A stretch of 12,803 nucleotides of DNA, from contig JBIOJM010000303.1 in the NCBI GenBank assembly GCA_044450785.1, positions 1 through 12,803 on the forward strand, read 5' to 3'. The position numbers and the translations under genes are program-made. The stretch is from JBIOJM01 sp044450785 (lineage in GTDB: Bacteria > Planctomycetota > Planctomycetia > Isosphaerales > Isosphaeraceae). This document shows positions 4,627 through 12,427 of the stretch, in pieces (position 1 is the first letter of the stretch; each line of letters opens with the position of its first letter). Under the pieces are notes generated by a model. That model worked only from the letters and a program-made list of their open reading frames with translations. It did not search any database and was not told the DNA's origin.

Positions 4627-6105
4627 TCAGGCGGCCGAGGCGGCCGGATTGGCCAGTGCGTCGATCAACCTGTCGGCGGTCATCTCGGCGGCGTGGATGC
4701 AGTCGGGTATGCCGACGCCGTCGTAGGCGATGCCCGCCAGGTAGAGCCGGGAATACTTGGCGAGATTGCGACGGATCGAGGCGACGCGGTCGAGGTGCCC
4801 CAGATTGTACTGGGGCATCGAACGAGGATGCCGGCCGATCCGCACGAAGAGAGGATCGCCGGCGGCCCCGATCAAGCCGGCCAGCTCGCGCTCGACCAGG
4901 GCCGTGATCGCCGCATCGTCCAGGTCGAGCTGCTCGGGCCGGCCCGCGCCGCCCATGAAGACGCGGAGCAAGACGGTCCCGGCGGGTGCCCGGTTGGGGA
5001 ACTTGACGCTCAAGAACGACACCGCCAGGATCGATCGGCCCTCGATGGCCGGCACGACCGCGCCGAAGCCGTCCAGCGGATGGCTGATCTGGTCGCGCCG
5101 ATAGGCGATGTTGACGATCAGGGACGACGCATAGGGGATCGAGCGGAGCTGAAGGGCCAAGGCCGGATCCTGCGTGTCGAGGAACCGCGCAGCCGCATGG
5201 GCTTCGGTCGCCACGATCACGGCATCCGCTTCCAGCGGCGGGCCGTCCAGCAGCTCGACCAGCCAGGGAGAGACCGGCTCATTCCGGCTGATCCGCCGGA
5301 CCGAGGTGCCCGTGCGAACCGAACCGGGCGGGAGCGCACGAGCGAGCGCGCTCGGCAGCGTGTCCATGCCCTCGGCCAGCGTGACGAACATGCCATACCG
5401 CGCCCCCGAGGCGTGCCGCAGCAGGTGCCGCGTGCCGCGGTGACGCGATTCCCGCCAGGCCGCCCGAATCAGGCTGCCATGGTCTCGCTCCATGGCCAGA
5501 AACTGGGGTAATGTCGCCTTCAGGCTCAAATCGTTGGGATCGGCTGTATAGATGCCCGCGACCAAGGGCTGAACCAGCCGATCGAGGGCCTCGCGCCCCA
5601 ACCGCCGGCGCACGAACGAGCCCAGGCTCTCCTCGCCTTCGTCGTCGTTGTGACGCGGAATGACCAGGTCCATCAGGAAGCGGAGCTTGCCCCGCCACGA
5701 AAGGATCGGTGTCGTCAGGATCGGCAGCAGGCGGTGCGGAGCCATCAACACGAAACCCTCCGGCACCGGCACCAGACGACCCTTGCACACCACGAACGAA
5801 CGCCGATGGCTCGATTCGGTCTCGACCAACTGGTCGGTCAGCCCGAGCCGGTCGCAGAGATCGATCCCCCACGCCTTGTTGGTGATGAAGGAGTCGGGCC
5901 CCCCCTCCACCGCGAAGCCGTCGAACCGATCCGTCGAGATCACGCCGCCCAATCGCTCCTTGGCTTCCAGGACCGTCAGGGCGACCGGCCGGCGCATCGT
6001 CCCCGCGCGCTCGTAAATTCGGTACGCGGCCGCCAATCCCGATAGGCCGCCCCCGATCACGATCACTCGATCCGATTTCGACGGGTCGGACTTACCCTCC
6101 GTCAA
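4627..6105 (-). CDS. hemG: Protoporphyrinogen/coproporphyrinogen oxidase (FAD, HemG/HemY type)
   Basis: A 492-residue flavoenzyme of haem synthesis that oxidises a porphyrinogen to the porphyrin using FAD and oxygen or another acceptor. Evidence: the N-terminal dinucleotide-binding motif RVIVIGGGLSGLAAAYRIYE (residues 13-32), a following acidic strand end 'LTVLEAKERLGGVI', the conserved EGGPDSFI segment (about residue 67), and the C-terminal flavin-binding stretch LYLAGIAYDGVGIPDCIHAA. The length is normal. The start is TTG 6105: no ATG lies before the FAD motif, and AGGAG sits nine bases upstream. Some members prefer coproporphyrinogen III (CgoX) and others protoporphyrinogen IX. Sequence alone does not decide. 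hemE lies 200 bp upstream on the same strand. Known as hemG or hemY in different naming schemes. Confidence 0.92.
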   Translation of the reverse strand: MTEGKSDPSKSDRVIVIGGGLSGLAAAYRIYERAGTMRRPVALTVLEAKERLGGVISTDRFDGFAVEGGPDSFITNKAWGIDLCDRLGLTDQLVETESSHRRSFVVCKGRLVPVPEGFVLMAPHRLLPILTTPILSWRGKLRFLMDLVIPRHNDDEGEESLGSFVRRRLGREALDRLVQPLVAGIYTADPNDLSLKATLPQFLAMERDHGSLIRAAWRESRHRGTRHLLRHASGARYGMFVTLAEGMDTLPSALARALPPGSVRTGTSVRRISRNEPVSPWLVELLDGPPLEADAVIVATEAHAAARFLDTQDPALALQLRSIPYASSLIVNIAYRRDQISHPLDGFGAVVPAIEGRSILAVSFLSVKFPNRAPAGTVLLRVFMGGAGRPEQLDLDDAAITALVERELAGLIGAAGDPLFVRIGRHPRSMPQYNLGHLDRVASIRRNLAKYSRLYLAGIAYDGVGIPDCIHAAEMTADRLIDALANPAASAA

Positions 6106-6237
6106 GTTTGCTCACTCCTGATCTGGAATTGGTCGGGTTCAGTAAGACGCCGAGCCGACTTTCCGGGGAGGGATGCGACCGCGCATTCACGCACGCTTTC
6201 ACGCGTCGTCAGTCAATACACCGATATCAAGCTTGTT

Positions 6238-6266
6238 TGCCTATCTTATCATCAGCGCGTTGTCAA
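6238..6266 (-). promoter_or_regulatory. Possible promoter upstream of hemG
   Basis: On the - strand a consensus TTGACA (6266-6261) is followed 17 bp later by TAGGCA (6243-6238), a weak -10. A GATAAG/GATAGG run lies inside the spacer. The A+T-rich patch (about 6220-6255) stands out in this GC-rich gap between hemE and hemG and suggests that hemG can be transcribed apart from hemE. Confidence 0.35.
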
Positions 6267-6308
6267 GAGGGCAGGTGGACAAAGCGGGGTGCCGGGTGGT
6301 GGGGTCGA

Positions 6309-7385
6309 TCACGACCTCCGGGAATGACTGTGGACGAAATCGATCAACGCGCGGACGTTGTCGACGGGGGTTTCCGGCAGAATGCCGTGTCCGAGGTTGA
6401 AGATGTGACCCGGGCGTCCCGCGGCCAGCCCGAGGATGCGGCCGGCCTGGCTTTCGATCTCCTCGAGAGGAGCGAGGAGGACGACGGGATCGAGATTGCC
6501 TTGAACGGCGACTTCAGGTCCGAGGCGCTGCCAGGCGCGGTCGAGTTCGACACGCCAGTCCAGGCCGATGACCGTGCCGCCGGCGTCTCGCTGGAGCTCC
6601 AGGAGCGCGGAGGTGCCGGTGCCGAAGTGGATCAACGGCACCGAGGGATCAAGCGCGGCGAACAGCCTGGCCATGTGTGGCTGGACGAACCGCCCATAGT
6701 CGTGCGGGCTGAGGGTGCCGATCCAGCTATCGAAGACCTGGAGCGCCTGCGCGCCGGCGGCCGCCTGAGCATTCAGGTAAAGGGCGGTCGCGCGGGTCAA
6801 CCGATCCAGGAGCGCGTTCCAGGCCCCTCCGTCGCGATACATGAAGGTCTTCGCCTGGTCGTAGTGGCGCGATCCGCCCCCTTCGATGGCATAACAGGCG
6901 AGGGTGAACGGAGCACCCGCGAAGCCGATCAGAGGGATATCGGGCGCGAGCGCGGCCCGGATCGATCGGACAGCCTCCATGACGAAAGCGAGTGGCGCGA
7001 CATCGTCGAGAGCTCGGAGCCGATCGACGGCGGCGGCGGTGCGGATCGGGTTGTGGATGATCGGTCCTTCCCCCTTGGCGAACTCGAGATCGAGACCGAG
7101 CGGCTCCAGAATCAAGAGGATGTCGGCGAACAAAATCGCGGCGTCGACGCCCAGGCGCTCGGTCGCGGTGACTGTCACGGCCGTGGCCAGCTCGGGGCGT
7201 TTGCACAATTCCAGGAACGTGACCTTGGAGCGAATGGCCCGGTACTCGGGCATGTAACGGCCCGCCTGTCTCATCAGCCAGATCGGCGTGACATCAGACC
7301 GCTCGCGCCGGCATGCCTTCAGGAACGGGGAGTTCCACAGAGGAGCCGGTATCCGAGATGATGCCGGGAGTGGCAGGCAGGTCAT
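6309..7385 (-). CDS. hemE: Uroporphyrinogen decarboxylase
   Basis: A 358-residue cytosolic enzyme that removes the four acetate carboxyl groups of uroporphyrinogen III to give coproporphyrinogen III. Both family signatures are present: PIWLMRQAGRYMPEYR (residues 34-49), with the substrate-binding Arg pair, and GFAGAPFTLACYAIEGGGS in the middle. The catalytic aspartate is found in ILFADIL (D88), and the C-terminal substrate-binding histidine lies in HIFNLGHGILPETP. The length is normal and the frame clean. I chose ATG 7385. A TTG at 7403 would add six residues (MTNRNF), but neither start has a convincing ribosome site. hemG follows 203 bp downstream, and the LOG gene is divergent. Confidence 0.95.
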   Translation of the reverse strand: MTCLPLPASSRIPAPLWNSPFLKACRRERSDVTPIWLMRQAGRYMPEYRAIRSKVTFLELCKRPELATAVTVTATERLGVDAAILFADILLILEPLGLDLEFAKGEGPIIHNPIRTAAAVDRLRALDDVAPLAFVMEAVRSIRAALAPDIPLIGFAGAPFTLACYAIEGGGSRHYDQAKTFMYRDGGAWNALLDRLTRATALYLNAQAAAGAQALQVFDSWIGTLSPHDYGRFVQPHMARLFAALDPSVPLIHFGTGTSALLELQRDAGGTVIGLDWRVELDRAWQRLGPEVAVQGNLDPVVLLAPLEEIESQAGRILGLAAGRPGHIFNLGHGILPETPVDNVRALIDFVHSHSRRS

Positions 7386-7536
7386 GAAGTTACGATTCGT
7401 CAAACGGGTGGTGCGGCGAGAATCTCACGGTGACATTTTACGAAGACAGTGAAACAATAGGGAGGGATTGGTCCGTGGTGAGTGAAGACAGTTCGGAACG
7501 TATTCACTAGCCGCTATTCAAGATTGAGTGATTACG
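7386..7536. promoter_or_regulatory. Divergent intergenic region between hemE and the LOG gene
   Basis: This 151-bp gap must hold both promoters. On the - strand TAAAAT (7440-7435) is a good -10 candidate about 50 bp before hemE, without a recognisable -35. On the + strand TTCGGA and TATTCA spaced by 17 bp (about 7492-7520) are a weak candidate for the LOG gene. A 9-bp direct repeat GAAGACAGT occurs at 7442-7450 and 7484-7492, 42 bp apart, close to four helical turns, which would suit a shared regulator. Confidence 0.4.
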
Positions 7537-8505
7537 ATGGAACGTGAGGGCGAAAGCGATCCGAAGGACGAGTCGCGTTTCGAATCGACCTCGAGCGCCG
7601 GTGCCACGGCGAGAGGCGAGTCGAGGGAGCACGCCAAGGCGAATGGAGGACAACGACCTCGCTTGGTCGAGTCACGGCCCGGCAGAAACGGGCCTGGCTT
7701 CAGGCAAACCGAGGATGAGCGGTTGCTCGATCGCGTGCTGCCTGCCGAGCCGGTTCCGCGCGCGCCGGAAATGGCTGCATTCACTCACACCGACTCGTGG
7801 CGGGTCTTGAGAATCGAGGGAGAGTTCGTCGCCGGGATCGACGCACTGTCCGAGGTGGGTGCCGCCGTGAGCGTGTTCGGCTCGGCGCGATTTCCGCTGC
7901 TTCATCCGATGTACGCGGAGGCACGGCGGCTGGGGCAGATCCTGGCCGAAGCCGGTTTCGCGGTGATCACGGGGGGAGGCCCGGGATTGATGGAAGCCGT
8001 CAATCGGGGGGCTTTCGAAGCCGGCGGCTTCTCGATCGGCCTCAATATCGAGCTGCCGTTCGAGCAGATCAGCAACCCGTACACAAATCTCTCGGTCGAT
8101 TTCCGCTACTTCTTCGTGCGAAAGACGATGTTCGTCAAGTATTCCACCGGCTTCGTCATCTTTCCGGGCGGCTTTGGTACACTGGATGAATTATTCGAGT
8201 CACTGACACTGGTACAGACGCACAAGATCCACAGGTTTCCGATCATCCTCTTCGGCCGAGCCTACTGGCAGGGGCTGCTCGACTGGATCACGGCGACGCA
8301 GCTCAGCGCGGGCGCGGTTTCCCGTGAGGACCTGAACCTTTTGATCGTGACCGATTCGGTCGAGGAGATTCGCGACATGCTGGTCGATTGCTATCATTCG
8401 CGGTGCTGGTCGACCTGGAAGCATTCGGTCGGCGCCCCGTTCGACGCCGATCCGCCCGGCGCTCCCGCCACGGCCCCCGACCCCACGAAGGCCGGTGGCG
8501 AGTGA
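7537..8505 (+). CDS. LOG family protein (TIGR00730-like, Rossmann fold)
   Basis: A 322-residue protein of the LOG / 'lysine decarboxylase-like' family. Characterised members are nucleotide-monophosphate phosphoribohydrolases (cytokinin activation in plants, purine or pyrimidine nucleotide breakdown in bacteria). The core begins near residue 107 (AAVSVFGSAR) and contains GGGPGLMEA (146-154), the conserved RKTMFVKYS Arg-Lys segment (195-203) and the signature PGGFGTLDE (210-218). All expected active-site elements are present. Residues 1-75 form a charged, low-complexity extension without visible domain. WRVLRIEGEFVAGIDAL, seen in related planctomycete proteins, precedes the core. ATG 7537 is preferred. 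A GTG at 7528 would add three residues. The gene at 8564 follows after 58 bp and is probably co-transcribed. Confidence 0.88.
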   Translation: MEREGESDPKDESRFESTSSAGATARGESREHAKANGGQRPRLVESRPGRNGPGFRQTEDERLLDRVLPAEPVPRAPEMAAFTHTDSWRVLRIEGEFVAGIDALSEVGAAVSVFGSARFPLLHPMYAEARRLGQILAEAGFAVITGGGPGLMEAVNRGAFEAGGFSIGLNIELPFEQISNPYTNLSVDFRYFFVRKTMFVKYSTGFVIFPGGFGTLDELFESLTLVQTHKIHRFPIILFGRAYWQGLLDWITATQLSAGAVSREDLNLLIVTDSVEEIRDMLVDCYHSRCWSTWKHSVGAPFDADPPGAPATAPDPTKAGGE

Positions 8506-8563
8506 CCGGAGCTCGCCGCGCGGCGAGTCGGTTCGCCCGCGAGAACGAGGAAGAGGGCCAGAC

Positions 8564-9799
8564 ATGAGCGACGCAGTGGCGGCGGCCGCCGAATCGGGCC
8601 GCCAGACCTCCGGCGCGGAGACGCGCTTTGATTTACTCGATCTGGCCCTGCGGACCGGCGGCCCAAACGCCGCACTCGACAGCTTGACCGAGCAGCTTGA
8701 CGCCGCGGGCGAGTACCGGGCGCTGCTCGATGCCCTGTTGCTCAAGGCACGTCACGAGCTGGGCCTCCCCTTGATTGTCTCGGGCTCGCTGGCCGAACTT
8801 CCCGAACCGGCACGCAGTCAGTACGAAGCGAAATACGTCGCCGCGATCCGCCTGGTCGGCTCCAAGTTTCTCGAGAGCGGCGACATCCCGACCGCGTGGG
8901 CATACTATCGGGCGATCGGCGAGAACGAGCCGGTCGAACGGGCCATTCTCGAGTACCGCTCGCCGGAGAACGACGAACGGCTCGGCGCCTTGATCGAAAT
9001 CGCCTTCAACCATGGCGTCAGCCCGCGGCGAGGGTTCGACTTGATCCTCGAACATTACGGCACCTGCCCGGCGATCTCGGCCTTTGAGCAGTTGCCGCCG
9101 CACGAGGGCCCCGTGAGAGCGGCCTGCGCCGAGCGGCTAATCCGCCACCTGCATCGGGAGCTCTCCGCCACGCTGCGCGCCGAGATCGCAAGCCGGGGTC
9201 AGGTGCTGCCGCCGGAAGGAAGTCCGCTGGCGGAGTACGTCAAAGGACGCCCCTGGCTCTTCACCGACGATTCGTACCACATCGACATCTCGCACCTGGC
9301 GGCCGTGGTGCGGATGTCGATGATCGTGTCGGACCAGGACGTGATCGCGCTGGCGGCCGACCTGACGGAGTATGGCCGGCGCCTGTCGCCGCGGCTGCTC
9401 TTCGAAGGTCCGCCCCCCTTCCAGCAGATCTTTGATGACCATGGGATCTATCTGCGAGCCCTCCTGGGCCAGGAAGTGGACCGCGCGATCGATCACTTCC
9501 AGGCGAAATTGAAACTGGACGACGAAGCCGGGCCCGAGGATTCGTTGCCGGCCCAGACCCTGGTCAACCTCTTGGTTCGCGTGGGGCGAGTGGGCGCCGC
9601 AATCGACGTGGCGGCCGCGCATCTGGCGGACTTGCCCGACTCGGCCTTGACGTGTCCCTCCGTCGCGCAGCTCTGCCAGCGCGCGGGAGCGCCCGAGCGG
9701 CTGGCCCGGATCGCCCGCGACCACGGTGATCTGGTGAATTTCGCGGCCGCGCGGCTCGAGTCGACCGGTCACGACTCCGCAGTCGGGTCCGGATCGTGA
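8564..9799 (+). CDS. Helical (TPR-like) protein of unknown function
   Basis: A 411-residue soluble protein without signal peptide or membrane span. It is almost wholly predicted helical, with repeated amphipathic Ala/Leu-rich helix pairs such as TAWAYYRAIGENEPVERAIL (about residues 110-130) and a C-terminal section with QTLVNLLVRVGRVGAAIDVA and LCQRAGAPERLARIARDHGD that look like degenerate tetratricopeptide or other alpha-solenoid units. No catalytic motif is recognised. ATG 8564 is chosen over an upstream GTG at 8495 because GAGGAAGAGGG lies just before it and the earlier codons are Arg/Pro-rich and overlap the LOG gene. The end overlaps the convergent gene at 9769-9993 by 31 bp. As second gene after LOG it may act with it, but nothing in the sequence shows how. 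Confidence 0.8.
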   Translation: MSDAVAAAAESGRQTSGAETRFDLLDLALRTGGPNAALDSLTEQLDAAGEYRALLDALLLKARHELGLPLIVSGSLAELPEPARSQYEAKYVAAIRLVGSKFLESGDIPTAWAYYRAIGENEPVERAILEYRSPENDERLGALIEIAFNHGVSPRRGFDLILEHYGTCPAISAFEQLPPHEGPVRAACAERLIRHLHRELSATLRAEIASRGQVLPPEGSPLAEYVKGRPWLFTDDSYHIDISHLAAVVRMSMIVSDQDVIALAADLTEYGRRLSPRLLFEGPPPFQQIFDDHGIYLRALLGQEVDRAIDHFQAKLKLDDEAGPEDSLPAQTLVNLLVRVGRVGAAIDVAAAHLADLPDSALTCPSVAQLCQRAGAPERLARIARDHGDLVNFAAARLESTGHDSAVGSGS

Positions 9800-9993
9800 T
9801 CCTCCGCCGCGGTGAGGCCCGCGTCGGCAAGTGCCGAGGCGGATATCTCCAAGAACCGGCTGAGGAGATAGTCGCGCCCCCAGTCCTCGTTCTCGATTGC
9901 ATCCAGCGGCGGCAAACCGGTCACGCCGAAGTGCTCGGTCAAGAGAACGTAGGCCTCGGAGACGCCCAGCTCGACGATCGGGATCAGAGCCAT
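9769..9993 (-). CDS. Small acidic protein coupled to the site-2 protease gene
   Basis: A 74-residue acidic protein, MALIPIVELGVSEAYVLLTE..., with codons strongly biased to G/C at the third position, so a real gene is likely. It has no membrane span and no recognised domain. Its ATG overlaps the last codons and the TGA of the site-2 protease reading frame by 10 bp (ATGGCTCTGA), which suggests translational coupling. Its own 3' end runs 31 bp into the end of the convergent gene at 8564-9799. It could assist or regulate the protease, but that rests on position only. Confidence 0.65.
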   Translation of the reverse strand: MALIPIVELGVSEAYVLLTEHFGVTGLPPLDAIENEDWGRDYLLSRFLEISASALADAGLTAAEDHDPDPTAES

Positions 9994-10807
9994 GGCGCGT
10001 TGGACGGCTTGGGTTCGGGAATCCGAGGCCCCATGGGTGCGAGCTGCCAGATGCCGTCACCTCGATTGACCCAGCGGTAACCGGGCGGAGCCACCCAGAT
10101 GCCGGGGCCGTCGCTCGCGGATCCACGCTGGCGTTCCTCGAACAGGACCCGCGCTTCCTCTGCCCGGCCGGCGAAGAAGACAAACGCCGCCAAGGCCAGG
10201 TGAATCGGGCTGTGGGTCCAGAAGACGGCCACGACCCCAAACAGCAAGGCCAGCACCCCGCCAACCCTCGCGGCGATGTCGTGGCCCGGGCGCGCCCCAG
10301 GAAACCGCTCAAAAGCGCTCGCAGGACGCGTCCGCCGTCCATGGGAAAAGCGGGGACCAAGTTGAAGATGCCGAGCGCCAGGTTGACGAGCAATAGCTCC
10401 GTGACGAAATTCAGGTCACGCTGGGACGAGAGGGAACCGAGGTCGATCAACTCGAGGCTTGCCAGGCTGATGAGGGCCGCCACAATGGCGAAATTCACGG
10501 CCGGACCCGCGAGCGCGATCAGCAGCTCGGCCCCAGGAGCCCGCGGCATCCGCCGCAACCGCGCCACCCCGCCGATCGGATAAAGCGTGATGTCCTCGGT
10601 TTCGATCCCAAAGCGGCGAGCCATCAGGGCGTGTCCGAATTCATGCAAGACCACGCACCCAAACACCGACAGGATGAGCAGGACGCTCTGGACCGCTTCC
10701 GCTCCACCTTCGAACAACCCAGGGACGAACAGGAATACGAGCAAGAACGTCGCGTGAACGTACAGGTCGATCCCCGCCACCCGGCCGATTTTCCAAGAGA
10801 GTCGCAT
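9984..10807 (-). CDS. Site-2 protease family protein (M50), split by a one-base frameshift
   Basis: An intramembrane zinc metalloprotease. ATG 10807 opens MRLSWKIGRVAGIDLYVHAT, preceded by AAAGGAA. The zinc motif HEFGH is at residues 55-59 inside a hydrophobic helix. The third ligand region NLVPAFPMDGGRVLRALLSG is at 149-168, with the ligand Asp at 157. Further spans are at about 17-32, 94-118 and 136-151. After RARAT (residue 176) the frame becomes nonsense, while the next frame continues IAARVGGVLALLFGVVAVFW through residue ~275 to the TGA at 9984. One missing base between 10279 and 10280 (ACG.ACATC, expected ACGGACATC) explains it; restoring it gives 274 residues. The unrestored frame runs on for hundreds of codons. 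The C-terminal tail (PPGYRWVNRGDGIWQLAP) is unusual. Either a sequencing error or a real mutation. Confidence 0.85.
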
Positions 10808-10858
10808 TCGAGTCTGGTTCCTTTCTCCGAACGGTCGAGCCCCTCGGCTCACCCTCTC

Positions 10859-10864
10859 ATTGTA
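10859..10864 (-). promoter_or_regulatory. Candidate -10 box for the site-2 protease gene
   Basis: TACAAT on the - strand, about 52 bp before ATG 10807 and in a locally A+T-rich patch. It has no good -35 hexamer at the usual distance, so this is weak. Confidence 0.25.
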
Positions 10865-10902
10865 CTTCGTCCTCGATAAGAGGAAAGTTCGTTCTTGGAG
10901 TG

Positions 10903-10944
10903 GGCAGGGGGCAGGGGGCAGTAGGCAGTAGGCAGCAAGCAGGG
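10903..10944 (+). repeat. Tandem heptamer repeat, six units (GGCAGGG/GGCAGTA type)
   Basis: Six consecutive 7-bp units: GGCAGGG, GGCAGGG, GGCAGTA, GGCAGTA, GGCAGCA, AGCAGGG. Paired neighbouring variants point to stepwise slippage duplication. Heptameric short tandem repeats are known from intergenic DNA of cyanobacteria and resemble what is seen here. The repeat lies between the M24 gene end and the site-2 protease promoter region. Confidence 0.85.
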
Positions 10945-10961
10945 ATAATGGGAAGTTAGCC

Positions 10962-10988
10962 GGGGCCAGGGGGCCGGGGGCAGAAGGG
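10962..10988 (+). other. G-quadruplex motif
   Basis: Four runs of three or more G (GGGG, GGGGG, GGGGG, GGG) separated by loops of 3, 2 and 5 bases fit the standard G3+N1-7 pattern on the + strand. It sits in the leader/promoter side of the - strand site-2 protease gene and just past the end of the M24 gene. A hairpin CAGTCA/TGACTG (11014-11019, 11027-11032) lies between it and the M24 stop. Confidence 0.5.
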
Positions 10989-11102
10989 TGTCCGCCGCGA
11001 TCGGAGAAGGCCGCAGTCAGAAGGGTTGACTGTCCTCGGAGAGCATCAGCGACGGCCCTGCCGTCCTGTGCGCCGCCAGGCCGGAATTCACGGCCTCGGC
11101 AC

Positions 11103-12380
11103 TCAGCGTTGGAGGATGGCGGGCCTGGGAATGACGTAGCCTTTGACGGCAACCTCGATCGCCGGCCAGTCCTGCATTTTCGTGACGACTTCGTAGCCCC
11201 GGGAGTCGACGAGGAAGGTGTCCTCGGTGCGGGCGGCACAAACGCTCGGGCTCCACGACAGCGCCATGTTGGACTCGAGAACCAGGCTGCTCTCGGGCCG
11301 CAAGAGGACTTCGCGCGGGGAATAGCCCATCACGCTGCCCTGGTAGTCGAGCGTCCATTCGTGGGGATGGTGAAACTTTTCGTAAATCCGCTTGGCGCGG
11401 CGAAACACTTCGGAGATGACTTCACCGGGGCGGGAGAAGAAGATGCAGGTCGCGTCGACCATCGTGGCCAGCGAATGGTGTTGTTGAAACTCGGTGTCGA
11501 CGGCACCAAACGCAACCGTGCGGGTCACCGAGGCGCAAAGCCCATGGCGGCGGCCGGTGACGGCAATCGTGGCTCGTTTGCGGATCGGAAACGCCTTGAA
11601 AGTGGGCTGGCGAAACCGGGCCAGGCGGTCATCACTGGCGACGCGCAGGTCGACCGGGACCACCCCTTCACGAATCAGGCGGTGAGCGAGGTGCCCCGCC
11701 ACGTCGGCTTCGCGCTCGCCGGGGTCGAAATTGCGGCACGTGGCCTCGACGGCCAGGCTCACGGTCCGGCCGAGCTCGCGGAGCCGCTGCCGATCCAGCC
11801 CGGTCAGCCTGCGCCTCAGATTGAACAGCGGATCGCTTTCACGGCGAAGATGAGAATAGCCGGTCTGCCCCAGGTCGGTGGCAATCCGCTTGTTGTGACA
11901 AAGCTCCGCGACCACCTGGAGCGAGTCTTCATACCAGGGCCGCTCCTTGAGCTGGAAGCCCAGACCCGCGAGCTCTTCCTCGAACACGCGGTTGCTCTGG
12001 ACGTTGTCGGTGATGACGGCCCGAGACGTGCGGTTAATGAACAGGAGGATCGAACTTTGATCCGAGCCAAGATTCAGACCGAGGTCACCGCCCGAGGTGA
12101 ACCACGCCACCGAGTCCGCCAGCCCGAACACAACGCCGTCGTGGCCCGATGCATCGAGGAATTCGCGAATCCGCTCATGCTTCTCCTCGACGTCGTCGCG
12201 ACGCCGTTTCTGTTCCGCGTCTTCGTGGTCGGCCGTGGGGTCGCGCAGGGCCGGAAGAGTATCCGTGGAGGGAGAGGGCCGGTCCGCGGCCGTTCTCAGC
12301 ACCGGATCGAATTCCCGAGTCAGCTCGAGCGATCCGGCAATCGCCGAGCTTAGCCCATCGACATGGACCTGGGTCGCCAC
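11103..12380 (-). CDS. M24 (Xaa-Pro peptidase/creatinase-like) protein lacking metal ligands
   Basis: A 425-residue protein with an N-terminal creatinase-like domain (about 65-195: EKHERIREFLDASGHDGVVF...) and a C-terminal 'pita-bread' domain (about 196-425). The fold markers are LRELGRTVSLAVEATCRNFDPG, a TRTVAFG strand (286-292), RPGE (317-320) and RTEDTFLV (384-391). In true M24 metalloproteases two Asp, one His and two Glu bind metal. Here the Asp positions read ATIAVTG (270-276) and CASVTRT (282-288; usually SDITRT), and the GHG motif is replaced by YQGSVMGY (346-353). Only Glu near 369 and 386 remain. A metal-independent role, as in creatinase, or a binding role is likely. GTG 12380 is the start, with GAGGAGG just upstream. 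Residues 1-60 are a low-complexity extension. Confidence 0.8.
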   Translation of the reverse strand: MATQVHVDGLSSAIAGSLELTREFDPVLRTAADRPSPSTDTLPALRDPTADHEDAEQKRRRDDVEEKHERIREFLDASGHDGVVFGLADSVAWFTSGGDLGLNLGSDQSSILLFINRTSRAVITDNVQSNRVFEEELAGLGFQLKERPWYEDSLQVVAELCHNKRIATDLGQTGYSHLRRESDPLFNLRRRLTGLDRQRLRELGRTVSLAVEATCRNFDPGEREADVAGHLAHRLIREGVVPVDLRVASDDRLARFRQPTFKAFPIRKRATIAVTGRRHGLCASVTRTVAFGAVDTEFQQHHSLATMVDATCIFFSRPGEVISEVFRRAKRIYEKFHHPHEWTLDYQGSVMGYSPREVLLRPESSLVLESNMALSWSPSVCAARTEDTFLVDSRGYEVVTKMQDWPAIEVAVKGYVIPRPAILQR

Positions 12381-12407
12381 GGAACCTCCTCGTCAAACGA
12401 CCATGAA

Positions 12408-12427
12408 CACCCGCCGCCTTACGGGTG
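12408..12427. repeat. Hairpin in the leader of the M24 gene
   Basis: CACCCG (12408-12413) pairs with CGGGTG (12422-12427) around an 8-base loop, 28 bp before the GTG start on the - strand. A stem-loop in an mRNA leader could affect translation. Support is limited to the complementarity. Confidence 0.3.

Noticed and set aside
3805..5511. A 568-codon + strand open frame
   Set aside because: It is antisense to hemG, the antitoxin and SUKH, has Arg/Pro/Gly-rich composition and matches no family; it is a by-product of high GC content.
6108..7361. A 417-codon + strand open frame
   Set aside because: It lies antisense to hemE, which has both family signatures and a full-length frame.
7537..8505. 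Lysine decarboxylase
   Set aside because: The old name of this family comes from a misannotation; the PGGxGTxxE motif marks LOG-type nucleotide hydrolases.
9137..10279. Continuation of the site-2 protease frame into a ~556-residue protein after its ATG
   Set aside because: Beyond the frameshift the frame is nonsense and antisense to the gene at 8564-9799; the true C-terminus is in the adjacent frame.
11109..12353. A 414-codon + strand open frame
   Set aside because: Shadow of the M24 gene on the opposite strand, without ribosome site or family match.
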